From: Heterocephalus glaber
Lineage: Eukaryota > Chordata > Mammalia > Rodentia > Bathyergidae
Length of the DNA stretch: 64,000 nt
NCBI RefSeq assembly: GCF_000247695.1
Contig: NW_004624805.1
Coordinates: 58,795 to 122,794, forward strand
Direction: 5' to 3'
Part shown: positions 24,434 through 35,655 of the stretch, in pieces
Numbering within the stretch: the stretch's first letter is position 1
Layout of the letters: each line of letters opens with the position of its first letter
Notes under the pieces: model-generated
What the model was told of the DNA's origin: nothing
What the model saw: only the letters and a program-made list of their open reading frames with translations
The model's database searches: none
Program-made: the position numbers and the translations under genes

Positions 24434-25551
24434 AAAAGCAGGATAATACCCTAAAAATCATTCACAGCAGACCATCTGAGTGACTCATGGGTTAATTCTT
24501 CCTAGGGAAAAAAAGATTGCTTTTTTCTGTAAATTTTCTGTAACAGTGCTACTTTTTTCTGGCATCATGACCAAAAACAGACTTTTGGAGAGTCATGATA
24601 ATTTGAAGGAAGCAACTGGCCAAGGATGAGTTTCCTGATTTTGTGCACTTGCCGCAGAATGGTAGTGATTCAGATGACTAAAATTCCAGTAGAAAATGCA
24701 CTGTCTCACTGGCTGAAGCAAGCACAAAGCAGCCTCCTTATGAGAAGAAACCACAATCAGGGCCATCGGAGAGAGAGGGTAAACTCCAGAGATAAGAGGT
24801 CTAGAGAAGGGAATGCTGAATTCAGTGCTAAGATTGTCCAAGTCTCTGGCTACTCTGTTAACCAGGCATATAGAGACAACCCAGTAGTATCAACCAAGGT
24901 GCTAACTACTGCAGGCAGTATCAGAATGTTTATGATGAGAAAGGAAAACGGAGAGGAAGGCATTAAGAAATAGAAGTGAAAGACCTTTATCAGTTTGAAG
25001 GGTTTCCCAATATTGATGCATGACGGTCAGATCTCCAGAATCCTTTATACTGTGGAGTGAGATTGCTTGCTAAATCTGGATTTTAAGATACTATTTAGAA
25101 CTGTTTGTTTTCTAATGTCTAGAGTCATGATCTCCAATCTGTGCATCTCTAAACTTCTGCTTGCTACTTCATCCTGAAATGTCCTCAACATGTTAACTTT
25201 TGGGCCTAAACACTTTGCCTTCTCCCTAGAACACCGGACCCTAAACTCTTTGGCATTGAGGAAAGGTTTCATGGGAGAAAGGTTTTTCAGACTGTGGAAA
25301 GGAGAATTGTTTTAGAATAATTCAAGTGCTTTACATTCACTGTGCACTTTATTTCTATTACTATTATTTTGTCATACATAATAACAATTATACAACTCAT
25401 CATAAGGAAGACTTTGAGGAGAGGACTGAGCTTGTTTTCCTGCAAGTAGATGGTCCCAACTGGGGGTGATCAGAAGTGTGTTGCTTATGTCCAGTTACTC
25501 TGAACACTTTGGTTAATGTCCCTGCAGAAAACCCTGCTTCAAAATGATAGG

Positions 25552-25634
25552 ATATTGCTGGGGATTTAGCTCAGTGGTTCCCATGCCTGCCTCGTAAGTG
25601 CAAGGTCTTGAATTTGATCCCTGGTACAGAAAAG
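25552..25634 (+). mobile_element. ID SINE inside the hAT fossil
   Basis: Gctggggatttagctcagtg ... aaggtcttgaatttgatccc. It is flanked by aaatgatagg on both sides (about 25543 and 25636), so it splits the pseudogene's EAGFS-region codons. Confidence 0.87.
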
Positions 25635-25743
25635 AAATGATAGGCTACTGGAAAGAAAAGCAGGCTTTTCAATACTTTTTTGGAAATCTCAAGATGCTCC
25701 TTCTTGACTTTAATCCAGGGCACGTGGATACTGAAGTTGTCTC

Positions 25744-25836
25744 TCTTTTTTTTTTTTTTGGTACCGGGGATCGAACCTGGGACCTTGCACTTGCGAGGCA
25801 GTCACTGGAACCACTGAGCTAAATCCCCAGCTCTGT
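25744..25836 (-). mobile_element. ID SINE, reverse, inside the hAT fossil
   Basis: Poly-T, then ggtaccggggatcgaacctg, and gaaccactgagctaaatccc. It separates the conceptual segments SIHVPWIKVK and PFVNKPGKS of the pseudogene. Confidence 0.87.
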
Positions 25837-26010
25837 CTCATTCTTTTAAGGGCATTGTCATTTCTGATCTCAAGCTGTTGATCCTCTTCCAGTTGAACAA
25901 AGTTGATTTACCAGGCTTATTCACAAATGGGTCACAGACACACTCCTTCTCATTTCAGGGGTCTTTTGCGGTGGGGAAGTAATGGTCAAGTTCTTTTGAA
26001 AGCTGACACA

Positions 26011-26465
26011 TGTGTAAATACCAAATAGTTTCTCTAGTGTGAGAAACTGAAAGTGTAAATAAGGAATAAAAGGTATAACAGGTAATGTGAAATAGGAAGA
26101 AAAGGGGCAAAGGGGAAGGGGAAGGGGAAGGGGTGGGGGAAAGGAAAGAAGGGAATGGAATTAATATGAGAAAATGAAAAGATGGAAACAAAGTCTTTGT
26201 AAATAGGGAAGGATGGAGGGGTTGAAGGGAGGGCNNNNNNNNNNNNNNNNNNNNNNNNNNNNNNNNNNNNNNNNNNNNNNNNNNNNNNNNNNNNNNNNNN
26301 NNNNNNNNNNNNNNNNNNNNNNNNNNNNNNNNNNGGGGAAGGGGGAAAAATAAGAACCAAGAGAGATTATGTAAAGGTGCAAATTTCCAGTGATGAATGT
26401 TATATCATATACCTAAAATGTACTGATAAAATAAAATTTAAAAAATAAAAAGCAATTTAAAAAAA
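26011..26465 (+). mobile_element. 5'-truncated L1 3' end inside the hAT fossil
   Basis: It contains L1 3' UTR sequence (tagtttctctagtgtgagaa, a polypurine tract) and an A-rich end. It is bounded by a perfect 13-bp duplication, gaaagctgacaca, at 25998-26010 and 26466-26478. The assembly gap lies in its polypurine stretch. Confidence 0.9.
26235..26334. other. Assembly gap (100 N)
   Basis: Exactly 100 N, the usual placeholder for a gap of unknown length. It falls inside the G/A-rich 3' UTR of an inserted L1 tail, a hard-to-assemble sequence. Confidence 0.98.
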
Positions 26466-28893
26466 GAAAGCTGACACAGGAGATCATGCACCAGCTAAAA
26501 GAAGGCCCTGGCTCAGTCTCTTTCAAAATCTCTGCTAAGTTTGAAACATTTTAAAAATCCCAATATTCACTCACTGCCCCTATAATTCCAGTTTGGATAT
26601 GAACTCATCCCCTTTATCTGACAACTTGAACACATCTGTCACTCTTCCCTGAGGTGACAGACTGAGTTCCCTGAGCAGCTGAGTATTTCACAGAAGCAAG
26701 TTCTGCGACCCATTCTGATATGTGACACTGATATGTGCCACCAGTGATGACAACTGTCTTTCTAAAAGAAAGCTCTACAGCAGTTCTCGTAACTCAAGCA
26801 CCTTTAGAAAGCCATCTCACTTCTGTGTATGAAACGAGTGTGGCCTGCATCCATCTCCTCTCACAGCTGCATGAACAGACATGAGCTACAAACATGTACT
26901 TAAACATGGTTGATAATTTTAATCACATCCAGCAAAACACTGTTAAGATCAGATGATACTTTTTGGCTAGCAAGTACTTCTCTATGGATGATTCAGTGCA
27001 TAGAGTCACATTCAGAAGAGACCTCTTTGAACCAAGTAGTGAAACCAGAAAGCCATCCATTCTGGCTATTGCTGCATCTGTACATAGAGCAACATAAAGT
27101 AACCAAATCAACTTTCCTGAAATGTAATCATTCAAAGACTTGAATAGTTCTGCAGCTGTGGTGTTGGTTGGCAACAAAAGTGCACATAACATATCCTTGT
27201 GCACATCCTCCTGAGAAACGCACAAAAACAAGCACTGCTGCCTTAATGTCAACACCAGTAGACTCATTAACTTGGGTTGTGTACCAGAGTGGCTCCTTAA
27301 TCCTGTCTAACTATTGTGCCTCAATATCCCCTGCTATTTCATCAATTCGTCTAGGTGCCAGCTGAAAGAGAAACTCATGTTATTTTTGAAGAACAGCCTC
27401 TCTAAAAGTTCAGGACAAATGTCCTTAGCAGCAGGCAGGATCAGCTCTTCATCAATAGTGCTTTAGCAACTCATCTCGGCCTTAGCGACACAGCCACTAA
27501 GAATGATGCTCCCAGTACAGACAAATTTGATGAGGTGGTGGTTGTCAGTAATTGCTTCTGTTCTTCACGTTCATGTTTGTTTGTTTGTTTTAAACTCTAA
27601 TGGCTTGTCTTTTAATGCAGGGTGCTTGATCTCTATGTGGTAAAGCGGTTTTGAAGGTTTCCTGGCAAGTCACAAGGTAACCTAAACAGAACAGGCTTTC
27701 AGGACATGTTTAATGGGAGATAGCAGCGGAAGGGGGCCAGAGATCTCTGTCACTTTATGGCTTATTTGCCACAGTCTGAATCAGTCCCGGGCACAAAACT
27801 CAATATTTGCTCATGGAAAGAAGGAAAATCAAGGTAAATAATGAAGAGGCTTCCTATTCTTAGATGGTGCCATAACTTTCACAGTCTACTTGCTGTAATT
27901 TTTTTTTGGGGGGGGGACACTTTGCAGTGACATGGCATTTGTTGGTTCTGGCCACTCTTCTGTGGTACTCTGTCTACATACAGTTGCACTGTATGATCAG
28001 TCATCTGTAGAAAAGCCCAGTGTGTTCACATCAGGATGAAGCATGGTTGCACTTGTAGCAAGTCATATTCACTGACATGCCTCTGTTCTCCTTCCCTTTG
28101 TTTGGCTGAGCATTTTATATAGACATAAAACACATAAGAGGGTCACTCTTGAAATGATGTTACAAAGGCGTCTTAAACCAGAAGGAGAAGGCAGAAGGCA
28201 AAGGCTACCCTATCATTTGCCTTGGTCACAAGGGTCACTTGAAGGTTAATTGCAGAAATATGAATGTCGGTTCTTCTTTATACCAGCTTGTCCAGTTTCA
28301 CCTTGTCTTTGACTTCTGCACCCTTGAGTTGCTTGGCTATAGCACCTGGGTTGACCTGAACTAGCTGCTGTCTCAATAAAACAAAAATCCATAATCTTCA
28401 AGGTTTATCCATAAAAAACATTAGCAGGTAGAGAAAAGGAGCCATTGAGCATCCTACGCAGATGTCTGTCCATGAGGGTTCACAGGCTCTCCCCATTCCA
28501 GTCCTTATACTGAGACAATCAATAGTCCAGCTCCTGCTCAACTCTATGGGCTCTGTCTATTCTACTCCCTGCAGCCCTGGCTGGAGGCATGAAAAGCAAA
28601 GATGAAAATCTCAAAGAAGCTCCTTTCTGTGTACCGTTATATTTTCCATTACATTATTTAAATGTGTTAAGTGGGTTTTTTTCTTTAAAGAATGTTTTTT
28701 TCTGATTATAAATACAATAAAGTTAGTGTAGTTGTGGTATATCAAAAAGAATATAGAAACAATGCACAATTTCACTAATCCTATGTAAATCCGTGTAGTT
28801 CCTTTAAGATTTTTAGTTGCATCTTTTTATTCTACTGTTGAGATCATGAAAAATGGGTGTCTTGTCTTTTTTTAACCAATTTTATTTACTTAC

Positions 28894-28959
28894 CATTTCT
28901 TTCCTTTTTTTCTCTCTTTCTAAAATAAGTTCGGCTCTTCTTTTAGTCATCACATCCTC
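28894..28959 (-). CDS. AK9: AK9 exon, in-window 13
   Basis: This 66-nt exon (22 codons, phase 0) encodes EDVMTKRRAELILEREKKRK then EM. KRRAELILER is conserved with human AK9. The acceptor is ctttaatag and the donor GAAATG|gtaagt is consensus. The basic helix connects the kinase lid region to the acidic linker in the next exon. Confidence 0.88.
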
Positions 28960-30504
28960 CTATTAAAGAAACATTTAAAATCTTTAATAGAAAATGATAA
29001 AAATTACTTTCTATGTATTAATCTATTTTAAGTGGAAATAACGTTTCAATGCAAAGGTGAGAAGCTTTCCAGGAAAGCATGTGCTGGTGGTAATTACGTT
29101 GTCTGCATCTTTGTTCTTCTAGGCCAATCAGTTATTTCCCCTGAAACAGCACTTGGGGTCAGTCATTCTTTCCACAAATATTAGAACTCCTTTTCAAAAT
29201 TTATTATGCACTGTGGACCTCACATCAGTGGATTTCAGACATGAAGAAACAGAGATACACTTGGAGACGATTTGCTGAAAATGTTTGATAATCTTCTATT
29301 ATTAAAATGCAGTTGTCTAAAGATTTTGTACAATTACACATATGAGGAAAGCAAATGTACTTTGCAGTTCTGCTTTTTTTTTTTTTTTTTTTGGTTCCGG
29401 GGATCGAACTTGGGACCTTACGCTTGCAAGGCAGGCACCGGAACCACTGAGCTAAATCCCCAGCAAGCAAATGTACTCTGGAGAGAGTGACAGACATGAT
29501 GAGTGATCCGGTCCTTCAGTTTTTCCAGGGTCCTCTAGATCTAATGCAATGGATCCTGATATGTGCCCAAAGTGTAAATGAGAACACATCAGTTCTCCTT
29601 AGCTTTTGGTGGTGGTTGGTTCAGAACTGTACAAACTGGAAATTTAAACATAGTTTTAATTTTTAAAATATTTCATCTTAATGTGTATATTCTAAATCTG
29701 CTTCTTCTCTGCTCTCTTCATTCAAATAAGCAGTCAGTGAAGTTTATTTAATCATCCTGTCTGCCAGATGCTAGCACTGTCTTGAGCATTACCGTCTACA
29801 TGCTTTCATCTTTTGCTCAAGCTGCACAGAACTACCCCACCCGAAGGCAAGTTAACAGAAACCTACAGGGTTTACCTCAGTCGTGGCACAGTGTATGTGG
29901 GAGGGTAGAGACTCGCAGGTGAGGGGTAGGGAGACGGGCGGTGTAGGGGCTGCTCAGAAACAGGGTGTACATTTGTTCCTGCTGAAAAATACAATGAGCA
30001 AGACAGTGTGGGACCCTCTGAGGAGCTCAGACCCTAATGAGGTGACTTGATCAAAAAGGAGTTTGGGAAAATAGCCTGGAATCATCTGCAAGGCTGGCCT
30101 GGCAGGGGCAGAGCCGAAGCCAAGAAGAATGATTAGTAGTGCCAGTGTGAGCCAAGAAGGATGAGGTAGGACAGAGCTCCTGGGTGTGGAAAGGACCGAG
30201 CACATGCATGAGGCTGTGAACAAGCTCCTGGAGTTTGCGGCAGCGCTGCTCAGGGTCCCCAGAGTTCTCGGGGTGGCAGTGAGGAGGCTGCCCCCTCCTC
30301 TGCATGGCAGGATCTAGCAGAAGGAAGCCTGGCATATTCTATACATGTGGATTATCAAAAAGCTTCAAATAGGTTTCATTATGAGAACTCAATAATTGAA
30401 GAAAAATGTTTCCATACTGTGCTATTAAAATCAGAAGACTACACTCTATAATTTAAATAGATGTTAAACAGATTTATTCCCATTCATTTGTATAGGATAC
30501 CTGC
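28960..30504 (-). other. AK9 intron 12-13
   Basis: It contains a reverse ID SINE (29373-29463). The rest, including a GC-richer stretch at 29940-30340, shows no family or gene I can name. The intron begins with gcaggt (GC donor) if the coding frame is to be kept. Confidence 0.6.
29373..29463 (-). mobile_element. ID SINE
   Basis: Poly-T, ggttccggggatcgaacttg, ccactgagctaaatccccag. It is flanked by a near-perfect duplication, aagcaaatgtactttg (about 29349) and aagcaaatgtactctg (about 29464). Confidence 0.9.
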
Positions 30505-30724
30505 CTTGATTTTTGCCTTCATGGCTTTGATGAGTTTTTTCCTTTCTAATTTCTTCTGTTGTTTCAGTTTCCATTTTTCAATTTGGAAGGGAAGGAGACG
30601 ATCAGAAATATCTTGCTCATCAACTTGTATAAAAACAGCAGCATCTGGGAAAAATCCACGCTCGCCCATAAACTGAGCCTCTTCCAGATACCGTGGGAAA
30701 CCATCTAGGATAAAGCCTGTGGAA
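30505..30724 (-). CDS. AK9: AK9 exon, in-window 12 (DGFPR motif; GC donor)
   Basis: This 220-nt exon encodes STGFILDGFPRYLEEAQFMG, ERGFFPDAAVFIQVDEQDIS and DRLLPFQIEKWKLKQQ, then a Lys-rich helix ending KAMKAKIK. FILDGFPR is the canonical kinase core motif with intact Asp and Arg. To keep the frame the exon must stop at ATCAAG with a GC donor (gcaggt). The GT donor four bases further on (30501 end) shifts the frame. The residue-for-residue match to the family across the junction favours the GC site. Confidence 0.88.
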
Positions 30725-31575
30725 CTAGGTGGAAATTTTCGGAACTCACTTTTATTTGCTTAAAATATTATGTTATAGACATGTCCATCTATATTATATA
30801 TTATTACATCTCTCTATATTATAGATTTTTAAATGTTTTGATAAATCTCTATATCAGCTGTGTAATGAATAGTTTAAAAATTTACTGCAGTGTGTTTTAG
30901 TTTTTTTAATATTTCTGGTTGTATACATAGTATTTCTGTTCCAAAATATATATAAAACAGGATTAAAATTATAATAGTTTATGCTTATAATATAAAATTA
31001 TAGTCAATCAGTTTACAGACAATTGCTACTAACTAGAAGCTTACTAAAAGATGTAAAAAGATCAGATTTTTAAAAAATAAGTTTTCTGCTTGGGAGGAGT
31101 GAAGGTCTCATGTTGTGCATGAGAGCGCACCTAGCTGGCCACCCTCCATGGGCCCCTTGGCTCTGGTGGGTTTCCTTCTAATGAAGCTTCCTAGAAATTC
31201 ACACCCTGCCTCCCAGGTCCGTTTGCAACCAGTGACAATTATTGCTGTATGTATCCTAACTCCTATATGTAAGATGGTGATATTCAAATGGAGTTGTCAA
31301 ACTTGCCAAGTGTAATGAAACTTAAGCATTGTGAAAATAACTACAATGCTAACATATTTTCATTAGGAAGTACTTTAAAAATATCAGGCTCTGGGGACTT
31401 GGCTTTATTTAATTGAGAGAGTCAACATTGGTCCCACTTTGAGTGAGAATTTGTCCTGCTTAACTAAAATTTGGTTTAGGTATTTACATTTAAATAAATT
31501 TTCTTCTTAATAGGACTTTTATGAACATCTGGCAGTTTCAGTCTTCAAAGATGTGATTCTAAAATGCTAATTTTC

Positions 31576-31963
31576 TAAGAACCAAGAGAGAATATGTAAA
31601 GGTGCAAATTTCCAATGATGAATGTCATTATATTGTATACCTAAAATGTACCAATGATTAGAATGAATAATCAATAATGTAAAACAGGAAGAAAAGGTCC
31701 AAAGTGGTAGGGGTAGTGGGAGAGGCAGGGGAAAGGAAAGAAAGGAAAGGAAAAATGATGAGAAATGGAAAAAATGGAAATAAAGTCTTTGTAAATAGGG
31801 AAGGGTGGAGGGCATGAAGGGAGGGCTAGGAATGGGGAAAAAATAAGAACCAAGATGCATTATGTAACGGTACAATTCCCAATGAGAAATGTAATTGTGT
31901 TGTATACCTACAATGTACCAATAAAAGAATTTAATACAAAAAAATAAAAATATAAAAAATAAT
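31576..31963 (+). mobile_element. L1 3' end with duplicated terminal segment
   Basis: An 85-bp copy of the L1 terminal segment (aagaaccaagagagaatatg ... acctaaaatgtaccaatga) is followed by a longer 3' UTR copy that ends in the same segment again (aagaaccaagatgcattatg, 31845). The whole unit is flanked by a 15-bp near-perfect duplication, aaaatgctaattttc (31561) and aaaatgttaattttc (31964), so it entered as one piece. Confidence 0.8.
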
Positions 31964-32213
31964 AAAATGTTAATTTTCCTTTCTTATAAGTAGGCAATTT
32001 CCATGGACTGGCCATAATATGTGTCCTCTTTTTCAGAGATGCCTCCAGTCTCATCTCCCTGGAAGGAACACTTTCATTCCTAGTGTTCCAGCTGTCTCCT
32101 CTCTGTTAAGACTTCCAGTCTTTAAATCTTTCTTTCTTCAGTTTTTCATTTTAATTTGAAGTTTCTGTCCTTCCTTTCTTCCTTCCTTCTTTTTTTCCTC
32201 TTTTCTTTTTTCC

Positions 32214-32393
32214 AGTGTTGGGAATTGAACCCAGCACCTATGGGCTGAGATACAACCCGAACACCTTTTTTATTTTTTGAGACAGAGTCTCAATAAACAG
32301 ATAAGTTGCCTAGGCTGAGTATGAACTTGTGATCCTCCTGCCTCTGCCTCCCAGAATTTTGGGACTGTAGCTATGCACCACTATACCTGGCTA
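32214..32393 (-). mobile_element. Composite B1-ID SINE
   Basis: Reverse orientation: ccagtgttgggaattgaacc (ID part), then gagacagagtctcaataaac and ttgggactgtagctatgcac (B1 part). Confidence 0.8.
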
Positions 32394-33289
32394 TGATTTA
32401 GAATTTTCATAAAAGCCGCTAGTGTCTCCATTTGAATGCCTTTCTGGAAAGACATGTACATTATACTGTCAATAATGGTCTCACTGTTACCCTTCAAGCT
32501 GCTCTTCCTCAGACTAGTCCCCACAGCAGAATTTAAGAGCAGTTTGGATTCTCTCTCAGCTCCTCCTGATTCTCATACTCACAAGTCCTGGCTTCTCTCG
32601 TCTGCATTCACATTGCTATTTCTGCAATACCCCTTAGTTCAGCCCTTAGTATCGCTCTCCAGGACTAATGCAATAGTCTTTTTTAAATGTCTTGAGTTTT
32701 CCCCCTGATTACAAAGCAATAAGTCTCACAGTGGAAAAGTTGAAAAATGGAGGAAAATATGATAAAAGGCAAAATTATCCACAATCTTTTATCTCAGAAG
32801 TTATCGCCATTTTTATTTCTTTCCAGTTGGTTGCTCATGTGTCCATCTCTCTACATATTATAAATAGTTCTGCATCTACTTTTTAACTTAACATCATATA
32901 AAAATATTTCACATATTACAAATTCTTCATTTAATAAATTTTAATGGTTGCATAATACTCAGCCGTGTTATTTAGGTTTTTACAATTTCACTCTTTAAAT
33001 TCTTCAATCCATATCTCTATATATTTATATCTATATCTATCTATCGAGATATATATTTTTAGTAAGTAGTGTGAAGTTGGGAACTAAATTAATAAAGAAT
33101 AACGCCTGGTTATACAGATGCAGGACCTGCCTAAGTTTCCTAAACTATTCACCTAATTTAAACAAGAGATTTTTTTCAAAAACTAGTGGCTAATAATCGT
33201 CCCTACTCATTTCAGCTAGGAATTCAGTGAAAATAGGTAAAATAGGTAAAAGAGAGGAGGACTCAAACTGGCCAGTTGTCTAGATTCTC

Positions 33290-33410
33290 TATGATTCAGC
33301 TTCTTTATTTCCAAAATGAGATAATAAAAGTTTTTATCCCATAAGATTATTCTAAGGATTAAGTAAATTAATTTGATTCAAATAGTTGAACAATACCCAG
33401 TACAAGTAAA
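33290..33410 (+). mobile_element. MIR SINE fragment
   Basis: Gattcagcttctttatttcc, aaaatgagataataaaagtt, then ttctaaggattaagtaaatt and cagtacaag follow the MIR consensus order. Confidence 0.65.
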
Positions 33411-33659
33411 TATGAGTGTGCTATATAATCAGTACTGTAAATATCATCTTACTCACTTCTGCTGGCTATCAAGCCAAACGATTCTCATTAAGAATTGAGG
33501 TGAAGTTTTAAACTCTGGTGAACTGGAGATTTGTCCTATCTGGGGTCCAAATTGTTCCTGGCATTTGGTAGAGGATAACACTGTGGACAGCTATTAAGTA
33601 TTCATTGTAATCATTAAAAGGCCTCAGGGGCAAGAGTCCAGCACATCATTAGGGTCCAC

Positions 33660-33780
33660 AGTTTAGAAGATGAGTTCTCAACCACAACTGCGCATTAGAA
33701 TCACCTAGGAATCAAACATACTAACTCCTGGGTCCCAGTCTCATGTCTTTAATATGTCACTTAGGTGAATCACGAGTTTA
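33660..33780. mobile_element. MER5/MER58-like hAT fragment
   Basis: Gagttctcaaccacaactgc, then gcattagaatcacctaggaa and ctcctgggtcccagtc, matches the left half of ancient hAT-Charlie MITEs. Confidence 0.55.
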
Positions 33781-33890
33781 CACGAATGCAAAGGAGAAAA
33801 TTCCTAAATTTATGTTGCACTACATTTTTATCTTTAAAAATATAGCATATAAAAATCAATAAATATATAGTCCTATGTAAATTAAGATAC

Positions 33891-34015
33891 CATATTGGTT
33901 CTTTATGCCACCACTCCGAAAGAATTACTTCAAGAATTTCAGGAGGCAGTGGCTCGTTATCTATTAGACTTGATTTAATTGTTTCTTCTTCTTCTGTAAG
34001 TTGTACTTCTGGAGG
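33891..34015 (-). CDS. AK9: AK9 exon, in-window 11 (NMP-binding segment)
   Basis: This 125-nt exon encodes PPEVQLTEEEETIKSSLIDN, EPLPPEILEVILSEWW and HKEPI. The PLPPEILEVIL helix corresponds to the region of adenylate kinases that contacts the acceptor nucleotide (GxxVPDEIVxxLL in short kinases). It ends ATATG|gtatct, and the split TG|T gives Cys before STGFILDGFPR. Confidence 0.92.
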
Positions 34016-34059
34016 CTAAAGACAAAATTAGAAAATAAAACAAGTTTTAGAACCCTGGC

Positions 34060-34205
34060 CAGATGAGAGGGTACACAAACTTGCAGTTTCAGCACACAAG
34101 AGGCTGAGGTGGGACAATCACATGAGCCAGGAGCTGGAGAACAACCTAGGCAGCACAGTGAGACTCTACCTCAAAAGAGCAAAGAAACAGTAACAAAACA
34201 GAAAA
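34060..34205 (+). mobile_element. Old B1 SINE
   Basis: Cacacaagaggctgaggtgg, gagctggagaacaacctagg, then agcacagtgagactctacct and an A-rich tail. It is diverged. Confidence 0.7.
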
Positions 34206-35462
34206 ACGTCACCATGTGAATAAATAACACTGCAGTACATCCTGATTAGGGTAGACCTCTTCCCCCTCTAGGTTCATTTTTCACACAGTTGCATGTAAAC
34301 ATTCTAAAATTTGAGCTCTTCTATTTGTACCAGTACTCAATATGAGTATAAATAACAAACAGTGTCTACTAGAGCTAAGAGGAATTATAGTGATAACATG
34401 ATAAATTTTCATAAATGGCATCAGGGTCATAAGTGTTTGTCAAAACCTTGTTCAATTTACTTCACACACCTACAAGGCTTGACTGATTTTTGCCCCCTAT
34501 TCTATAATTATACAGTATCCTCTCTCCAAACTACATGCTGTTTAGAGGATGGGTCACCCAGGTAGCTATCTGAAATACAGTCTGTAAGGGGACTGTGACA
34601 TCATAATAACAAATAGAAAATATTGTGGTGATTAATTCAAATTGACTCTCTCTCTCTCTGAAAATTACCCTTGAATGGATAGTTAAACAAACAAACAAAA
34701 AATCCAAAACAGTTTGTACTGGAATTAAATTATTTTTGTTGGGTACTTTTGCCATCCAAAATTTTTAGAATGAATAAGGTATGACAAACTGCTACATACC
34801 AGGAAGTAGGATCTAACTCTATTTTCTAAAAATAATGTGCCTTAATATGCCTCCTAAGAAGTTAGATGATTCAGAAACCCACAAAAGAAAACTGACCACA
34901 CAAAAACAGGACATATTTTGTTACATTTAAAACTTTTGATCCATTAAATTTATAACTCTGGATTAATATAAGAGTAACAGCTTCTCCCTGACTCTAGTAA
35001 ATGTGGATGGAAAATATTTAAAGAATATGTTTAAAAATGTGCCACATTACCTGCTAGATACAACATAATTGCACCCATATATGGTCCATATATGGTAGCT
35101 CATTTGAGAAGAAAATAGTCTAGCTACCTCAGAAATCGTTTAAAAATGAATTATAATTAAAAATGTTCCTTTTACAAGCCCAGACGGAAGCCATCTAAAG
35201 GATATACACAAACTCTCCTCTTAGGTATCGTTAGATATTAGCATTTTGAGACCTCCACTGCACTGGAGAGATCAAGTAAGGCTACTTGATTGAAGAGAGA
35301 GCTCAATAACCTTAAGCCAGGGTCAAGACACATCAAATAAGCCCACGCAGCTGACTGGCCAAGGAAAGCGTCTCTGATTTTTACTGAGTCAAGTAAACCT
35401 CAGGATTTCATGTTCTCGATAAGCAGTATGATCTGTATTGGGAATGGTGACTTTTAAATGAA

Positions 35463-35544
35463 TTTTTTGTGCGGTGTTAGTGATCAAATCCAGAGTACTG
35501 CACGTGTAGGCAAGTGCTCTGCTACTGAGCCACACCCCTAAGCC
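35463..35544 (-). mobile_element. ID SINE
   Basis: Reverse ID: tgttagtgatcaaatccaga, gtaggcaagtgctctgctac, then tgagccacaccc. It is older than the other ID copies here. Confidence 0.75.
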
Positions 35545-35655
35545 TTTGAACGACTTTTATGGGCTAATTTTTTCACCCTTCTTAGGAATTTTATATTACT
35601 TCCCAAAAGTAACCCCAATAAGTATAACTATCTGCAAAGAGATTAATAGGATTAC

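Larger units (their letters stand above)
25400..27680 (-). pseudogene. hAT-transposase-derived gene fossil (ZBED5/SCAND3-like)
   Basis: Conceptual minus-strand translation, with frameshifts and stops, follows the ZBED5/SCAND3/FAM200-type domesticated hAT protein from start to end. IKHPALKDKPLEF is near 27620, RRIDEIAGDIEAQ near 27350, LCALLLPTNTTAAELFKSLN near 27180, DVIKIINHV near 26930, QLSKELDHYFPTAKDP near 26000, DPFVNKPGKSTLF near 25930, WIKVKKEHLEIS near 25710 and YHFEAGFSAGTLTK near 25540. Three later insertions split it: an L1 tail (26011-26465) and two ID SINEs. Whether it is a retrocopy or a transposon remnant is undecided. It lies in sense with AK9. Confidence 0.85.
19567..28893 (-). 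other. AK9 intron 13-14 (repeat-rich)
   Basis: This 9.3-kb intron holds a B1-ID SINE, an (AC)n tract, three L1 3' ends, a 100-N gap, three SINE/LINE insertions inside or beside a hAT-derived pseudogene, and stretches with nothing recognisable (20200-22015, 22520-23800, 24443-25400 and 27700-28893). Confidence 0.7.
30725..33890 (-). other. AK9 intron 11-12
   Basis: It contains an L1 tail insertion (31576-31963), a B1-ID SINE (32214-32393), a short (TATC)n-like tract at about 33012-33058, a MIR fragment (33290-33410) and a MER5-like fragment (33660-33780). 30725-31560 and 32394-33000 are AT-rich without recognisable features. Confidence 0.65.
34016..35655 (-). other. AK9 intron 10-11
   Basis: It contains an old B1 (34060-34205) and an ID element (35463-35544). 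The remainder (34206-35462) has no recognisable element or coding content. Confidence 0.6.

Noticed and set aside
28200..28400. Possible processed-pseudogene fragment (minus-strand AIAKQLKGAEVKDKVKLDKL)
   Set aside because: The stretch reads well for about 25 residues, but I cannot match it to a family and flanking frames are broken, so no call is made.
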